Below, in pieces: positions 61,429 to 64,000 of a DNA stretch of 64,000 nucleotides. A program made the translations under genes and the position numbers. The notes beneath the pieces are model-generated. The model ran no database searches. It saw only the letters and a list, made by a program, of their open reading frames with translations, and had not been told where the DNA came from. Numbering within the stretch: position 1 is the stretch's first letter; each line of letters begins with the position of its first letter. The stretch is from JBNJFY01 sp051747265 (lineage in GTDB: Bacteria; Bacteroidota; Rhodothermia; Balneolales; Balneolaceae): contig JBNJFY010000009.1 in NCBI GenBank assembly GCA_051747265.1, forward strand, positions 91,766 to 155,765, read 5' to 3'.

Positions 61429-63777
61429 TCAATTAATAACAACGATTTTTCCGGTTTGTTTACTTCCGTTATTTCCCAATGCTACCACAATATATACACC
61501 TGACTGCAATTTATTACCCAGCGCAGAATGTCCACTCCACTCAATACGGCTACTTTGCGCGTTCATTTCTGCTACTTTAACCCCTCCGGATGATAAAATA
61601 TGCACATCAGCGGGCGCATTGATTTTATCCAGAGTGATTTGTTCATGCTTATCATATCGGAATGGGTTGGGATAGATATATATGGTTTCTTTCGTCGAGG
61701 CCACCGAGCGGGCCGTTTCTTTAAAGCGCATCAACCCTGAGCCTGTTCCCAGATAAACATAACCATTCGCTTTATCAATACCGATATTAGGAATACTATT
61801 GGATGGCAACAGTGAATTATCAGCAGTCAAATGCTTCAATATTTCATCACCATCTTCATTAAGTAGCCATAGCCCAGAATTTTGAGTAGTAATCCATTTT
61901 TGATTGGCGGCGTTGATTCCTATATCAGTTACATGGATATCACGTAACAAATATGGACTCGCTGCTGTCGTATCCCTATTTCTCAACCATTCTGCCTCTC
62001 GGTCCGCTGCATTTCCCGATAGAACGAAATCAGGAAATCGAAAACGAGCAATACCCCGCTGAGTTCCTATCCAAATCTCTCCATTTTTATCCTCAACGAT
62101 GCGGGTTACTGTATTATCAGGCAAATTCCCTCGGCCCTGTTCATCGGTTATTCTGATACTATTCCCTGTCTCAAGATCAGCAATCAACATACCGTCACCC
62201 GTGTCTAAGTCTGATCGAAGTGAAATCCAGTAATTTCCTTCGGAATGTTTATTAACCTCATAATAAGACAGTTGAGATGACACGAGTGGATCGCGTTCTA
62301 TTCTTTGCCAATTATCGTTCTCAAATTGATAGATGGGATTGTCAGCCAAGAAACTAATCACCGATACCTTATCATCATTTATTTGAACATCGGTAGTTGC
62401 GATAAATGCGGGGTCATAATTCACTCCTTCTAATGTTGAATTGTCAGCATACCAATGATCAAGTTCCTTGGTTTTTAAATTGTATCTACCTATCCCCTTT
62501 CCATAAGCATTGGCCCATATATAAGGATATTTCAACTGCACTTGGTCAGTATAGTAGAAATCCACTTCACGAAATGCTTCATTACTGTAGTAATTTAAGT
62601 TACTCCAATCTCCACTTTCTTGATTCAATATTTCAATTCCCTTGGCGGCATTGCGAAAATCATCTTGTATAAAATTTTGACTGGTGCCATATATCACTAA
62701 TGAATCCGTCACGGTAATCTCACTCACCAAATCAGTATATGGACTTTCATATTCCCAATGGTTTAGTAATTCACCCGCCTTATTTACTATTTCAATACCA
62801 TTAAAGTAGTAAGACACAAATACTTCCCCTTCATTGTATTCCGCCGACGTAATTGGATATTGTGATCGATATATGTCTACAGCTTGTCCAACCGGTCCAC
62901 TGTTAAGTTCCTTGCCACGCAGTATATTTCGATCAGTCATTCCATAAATATCATCGCTATCACCCGTAAATAATCGATCAATGGAAAATTCACCCCATTG
63001 GACATCTTGATTCCAACCTTCTCCTATCCTTCTATAATACACCGTCCCCTCTGCACTGACTATATAAACTATCTCATTGAGATATAGAACCTGTGCTATA
63101 GCTATACCTGATTCCCTTCCGAAATCCCGATAAATGCGCCAATTCGTTTTATCCTTTAAATTATCATCTATATTCGCAACGGCCATCCCCCCTTCTGCAG
63201 CCACATAAACTGAGTCAATTCCAAACGACAAGCTGTTGATAGCCATACCTTGATCAAGGTCACCCAACTGTGTATAACTATCCAATATTCTATGGGAGGA
63301 CTTATCTATAGTCACAATTCCAAATTGGGTAGCAACCCAAATAGTTTGATGGTGATTTTTTAAATCATTGACCCTTTTTTGGGTAAATCTATCACTCCGG
63401 CGAATAGCATCAATATTAACGAAGTTATGGTCATCTAAAATCTGAATCGTTCCATCCATATATCCTGTATAAAGACTACCATCATCAGTTAATACCGATG
63501 AAGTAGGAAGTTCGGGATACATACCATTGGCGATAGAGTAACGGTCAATAACCTCTCCTGAAGAATCTATTCTTAACAAACCATGATCTGCTCTAGCCCA
63601 GGTTGTATTTGAGGAAATTTCCAGTAACCCAAAATTCTTAACAGCGGGAAAGGCTTTCCAATCATTTATTGTAATGAGAAGGTCTTGACTATTAGCCTTT
63701 GGAGGCAATAGGAACAGGTGAGCAAATATTACTCCTATCAAATAACATATATTGTTTGGCCTTCTCTTTATGTACAT
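61429..63777 (-). CDS. PorZ-like two-propeller protein with T9SS sorting domain
   Basis: A 782-residue secreted protein. After a signal peptide (about 1-30, ending KANSQ), WKAFPAVKNFGLLEIS begins a propeller whose segments VWVATQFGIVTID-like IWVATQFGIVTIDKSSHRI and VNDLKNH follow the PorZ N-domain pattern. A second propeller (about 390-690) has IWIGTQRGIARF and VYLGTGSGLMRF. The C-terminus is a T9SS sorting domain (YIYPNPFRYDKHEQIT, LQSGVYIVVALG, TGKIVVIN). PorZ works with PorU in the T9SS attachment complex, supplying A-LPS for anchoring cargo. Length and layout match P. gingivalis PorZ. The identification is by pattern, so a different propeller cargo is possible. Confidence 0.65.
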   Translation of the reverse strand: MYIKRRPNNICYLIGVIFAHLFLLPPKANSQDLLITINDWKAFPAVKNFGLLEISSNTTWARADHGLLRIDSSGEVIDRYSIANGMYPELPTSSVLTDDGSLYTGYMDGTIQILDDHNFVNIDAIRRSDRFTQKRVNDLKNHHQTIWVATQFGIVTIDKSSHRILDSYTQLGDLDQGMAINSLSFGIDSVYVAAEGGMAVANIDDNLKDKTNWRIYRDFGRESGIAIAQVLYLNEIVYIVSAEGTVYYRRIGEGWNQDVQWGEFSIDRLFTGDSDDIYGMTDRNILRGKELNSGPVGQAVDIYRSQYPITSAEYNEGEVFVSYYFNGIEIVNKAGELLNHWEYESPYTDLVSEITVTDSLVIYGTSQNFIQDDFRNAAKGIEILNQESGDWSNLNYYSNEAFREVDFYYTDQVQLKYPYIWANAYGKGIGRYNLKTKELDHWYADNSTLEGVNYDPAFIATTDVQINDDKVSVISFLADNPIYQFENDNWQRIERDPLVSSQLSYYEVNKHSEGNYWISLRSDLDTGDGMLIADLETGNSIRITDEQGRGNLPDNTVTRIVEDKNGEIWIGTQRGIARFRFPDFVLSGNAADREAEWLRNRDTTAASPYLLRDIHVTDIGINAANQKWITTQNSGLWLLNEDGDEILKHLTADNSLLPSNSIPNIGIDKANGYVYLGTGSGLMRFKETARSVASTKETIYIYPNPFRYDKHEQITLDKINAPADVHILSSGGVKVAEMNAQSSRIEWSGHSALGNKLQSGVYIVVALGNNGSKQTGKIVVIN

Positions 63778-63921
63778 AGATTAAATGTACCAAAGATACA
63801 GACTGTAATCGAGAGGGTATTTGGGTTAACTGAGATGAGACAGCAGTTACTTAATACCAAATACTCATACCTAACAAGAGGCAGAGGTGGTTAGTAAAAA
63901 CTGCGAAAAATAAAAAAAGAT

Positions 63922-64000
63922 GAGGCGACGACCTACTCTACCGCGGATGCAGTACCATCGGCGCTGAGGAGCTTAACTTCCGTGTTCGGGATGGGAACGG
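63922..64000 (-). rRNA. 5S ribosomal RNA, 3' part (continues past window)
   Basis: On the minus strand the sequence begins with CCGTTCCCATCCCGAACACG, continues with GGAAGTTAAGCTCCTCAGCG and ends with GAGTAGGTCGTCGCCTC. These are the universal 5S features of loop B, helix III, loop E and helix V. The 5' third lies beyond the right edge, so 23S and 16S should follow further right. A T-rich run lies beyond the 3' end on this strand. Confidence 0.97.

Overview
The window looks like chromosomal backbone from a Bacteroidota-related bacterium of the Rhodothermota/Balneolota kind. This rests on gene content: type IX secretion (T9SS) proteins with C-terminal sorting domains, a PorU-like C25 peptidase, a PorZ-like propeller protein, a hybrid two-component system with an AraC output domain, DUF3078, DUF4199, BatA-type and OmpP1/FadL proteins, and a membrane pyrophosphatase with Na+-pump signatures. 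Some genes have strong Shine-Dalgarno sites, several appear to start at TTG, and one good promoter matches the Bacteroidota TTG-N19-TAnnTTTG form. Species cannot be named from the sequence alone.

Layout. 1-3.9 kb: end of an ALDH7 dehydrogenase, a DUF3078 barrel, a PyrR-like phosphoribosyltransferase, YtxH and DUF2851 proteins, and tRNA-Gln. 4-9.3 kb: prs, rplY, pth, hppA and an unknown gene. 9.3-19.2 kb: the PorU-like sortase/peptidase, a methyltransferase, a two-domain fasciclin lipoprotein, a FadL-type porin and an SGNH hydrolase lipoprotein. 19.2-24.1 kb: a tightly overlapping pyrF-rnhA-GT4-GT4 operon, convergent with tsaD. 24.05-24.65 kb: an IVP/S23-type four-helix-bundle gene bracketed by complementary heptamer arrays. 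24.7-35.2 kb: a PID-CTERM-like small protein, a roughly 1930-residue LamG/FN3/FG-GAP T9SS cargo protein, and a hybrid two-component regulator. 35.4-38.1 kb: another heptamer array, then dnaK and hsp20. 38.2-47.5 kb: aroA, a TPR protein, a CBS protein, hflX, a membrane protein and a BatA-type vWA protein. 47.6-57 kb: a DUF3352/propeller lipoprotein, then mostly minus-strand housekeeping genes (TIGR01777 oxidoreductase, cdsA, CPBP protease, DUF4199, DUF2085, nadC, thioesterase, accA). 57-61.4 kb: GT2 genes, a WcaJ-like initiating transferase and tgt. 61.4-63.8 kb: a PorZ-like protein. The window ends in the 3' part of a 5S rRNA on the minus strand, so an rRNA operon lies beyond the right edge.

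How the genes fit together. Many are general housekeeping genes: PRPP and pyrimidine supply, translation fidelity and tRNA modification, protein folding, lipid and NAD synthesis, fatty-acid initiation. The accessory theme is the cell surface: T9SS maturation proteins, a giant secreted adhesin-like protein next to a surface-sensing regulator, and glycan-assembly genes. The most unusual structure is the IVP-like gene between heptamer arrays that would be complementary in its own transcript. A similar heptamer array lies just beyond the dnaK terminator.
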